From Phytoactinopolyspora halotolerans (GTDB taxonomy: Bacteria > Actinomycetota > Actinomycetes > Jiangellales > Jiangellaceae), in contig NZ_JAAGOA010000005.1 of assembly GCF_010550675.1 (NCBI RefSeq), positions 233,524-297,523 on the forward strand: a stretch of 64,000 nucleotides of DNA, given 5' to 3'. The translations under genes were made by a program, and so were the position numbers. Below, in pieces: positions 63,066-64,000 of the stretch (the first letter of the stretch is position 1; every line of letters starts with the position of its first letter). The notes below the pieces were generated by a model. That model made no database searches. It was not told the DNA's origin and was given only the letters and a program-made list of their open reading frames with translations.

Positions 63066-64000
63066 TCAGCTCGTCCGTTCGAGAGCCGTTGAGATCTCCG
63101 CCAGGTATCCGGCCACCGGACCGGCGGTCAGCATGCCACTGCCGGCACCGGCCAGCTCGTCCGCCGCCGGCGCCAGCTCGGACCGTGCCCGCTCCATCAT
63201 CATCCGCTCCCCCGTCACGCAGGCGGCACGACCGACCAGGCACCACATCGCCTCATACAACAGGTCCCGCGGCGGATCCGGCAACCGGCGCAGCGCCGCC
63301 GTGGCATCCGCCGGGCGGTCGCCCGCCGCCAGCAGGAGCGGCCGCACCCACTGCTCGTACGGACCCCAGTCCGCCTCGTCGTCGATGTCGAGCGGGGCGC
63401 CGCGCCACACGCGAAGGCACAAGCGAGCCAGCGGCAGGATGCCTCGTTCGACGCCCGGCATCCCAGCGCCGTCCAGCGTCGTCGCCGCATCGCGGTACGC
63501 CGTGTCGGCGACATCCAGCGACGCGCCGGTGGCGGCACGCCGCAATGCCCGGTACCAGGTGGTGAACACACCGGCCAGCGGACGTTCATGCCGTTCGGCG
63601 AGCCGATCCGCCGCGTCGGCGTGCTCGTCGGCGACGCCGAAGTCGGCGAGCGCGCCGCGGGCCTGGACCTGGATGAGGTGACCGAGAATCTCGAAGGTGG
63701 GCAGCCCGTGCCGGCTCGACAAGGCAACCAACTCCGCCCCGATCTCATCTCGCCGCGGAGCCCGTCCGGCGCGGTCGAACGCCTGCATGAAAGATCCGTT
63801 CAGCGCGAACGCGAGCAGCGTCGGGTCGCCGAGCCTGCGGGCGATCCGCTCCGCCTCACGAGCCGCCTCGGCGGCGCGTGCGGATCCGGTACCCCGCGAT
63901 TCCAGCGCGATCGTGGCCAGCAGACGCGCCCGCATCGCATCCGCCGTATCAGGTCGAAGCCTTGCCAGGGTACGCTCGGCTGCGGCGATGACCTGGACGG
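63066..64000 (-). CDS. C-terminal part of a large regulator with TPR-like repeats (BTAD/LuxR type), cut by window edge
   Basis: Open from the right edge to TAG at 63066, 311 residues in the window. Ala-rich helical repeats (ARAAEAAREAERIARRLGDPTLLAFALNG, GLPTFEILGHLIQVQARGALADFGVADEHADAADRLAER) match the tetratricopeptide-like region of BTAD/SARP and MalT-type regulators. The DNA-binding and ATPase parts would lie beyond 64000. It may be co-transcribed with the AraC gene 4 bases downstream. Confidence 0.7.
   Translation of the reverse strand, partial: VQVIAAAERTLARLRPDTADAMRARLLATIALESRGTGSARAAEAAREAERIARRLGDPTLLAFALNGSFMQAFDRAGRAPRRDEIGAELVALSSRHGLPTFEILGHLIQVQARGALADFGVADEHADAADRLAERHERPLAGVFTTWYRALRRAATGASLDVADTAYRDAATTLDGAGMPGVERGILPLARLCLRVWRGAPLDIDDEADWGPYEQWVRPLLLAAGDRPADATAALRRLPDPPRDLLYEAMWCLVGRAACVTGERMMMERARSELAPAADELAGAGSGMLTAGPVAGYLAEISTALERTS

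Overview
The window is a 64 kb piece of a GC-rich (by eye near 70% GC) actinobacterial chromosome. The evidence is the codon use, the many GTG starts and ATGA/GTGA overlaps, a class II HelD, a TIGR03086 protein of the mycothiol-related superfamily, a BTAD-type regulator, and the DUF4178/DUF2617/DUF4247/DUF350 set. It looks like a free-living saprophyte with many sugar and polysaccharide uptake genes. I would not name a genus from this sequence alone. I saw no rRNA, tRNA, phage, transposase or CRISPR array.

Layout. 1-1637: two-component pair on the minus strand (NarL-type regulator cut by the window edge, plus its kinase). 1.8-5 kb: glutathionyl-hydroquinone reductase, an unrecognised 449-residue protein, a small membrane protein. 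5.1-7.5 kb: helD. Its 5' end faces a candidate 100-nt small RNA (about 7517-7618) that has its own promoter and terminator. 7.6-12.6 kb: potassium channel, then a conserved DUF4178, DUF2617, DUF4247, DUF350 and membrane spermidine-synthase-like run. 12.6-24.6 kb: polysaccharide lyase family 8, a phosphodiesterase-like enzyme with a discoidin domain, a DeoR regulator and a complete family-5 ABC importer whose two ATPases are fused; this reads as a polysaccharide use locus. 24.6-28.4 kb: a second phosphodiesterase-like gene, an AraC regulator and a phytanoyl-CoA dioxygenase. A 1.1 kb gene-poor stretch between the last two carries a 19-bp tandem repeat array and an inverted repeat.

28.5-35.2 kb: an OmpR-type two-component system divergent from lipoprotein, peptidoglycan-binding adaptor, MacB ATPase and FtsX permease. 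The spacer carries a duplicated promoter block with OmpR-like half-sites. The kinase ectodomain and the lipoprotein share a two-cysteine repeat module. 35.4-44.1 kb: iron alcohol dehydrogenase, TIGR03086 protein, TetR/SnoaL divergent pair with two operators, GNAT, an unusual MBL protein, an S9 peptidase, and tryptophan dioxygenase with kynureninase. 44.1-48.4 kb: acyltransferase-3 with an SGNH lipoprotein, exodeoxyribonuclease III and a broken phosphotransferase.

48.3-58.1 kb: an amino-sugar regulon. LacI regulator, LamG-like protein and sugar ABC importer lie on the minus strand; GH3, NagB, SIS and NagA lie on the plus strand. Two near-identical LacI-type sites sit before the GH3 and nagB genes. 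58-64 kb: DUF488, DUF4232 lipoprotein, a probably leaderless small HTH protein with a 25-bp palindrome over its promoter, two alpha/beta hydrolases, a VOC protein, an AraC regulator and the 3' part of a BTAD/LuxR-like regulator cut by the right edge.

All positions were read by eye. Start codons were chosen from Shine-Dalgarno sites and family alignment by memory, so many starts are judgement calls, stated per entry.
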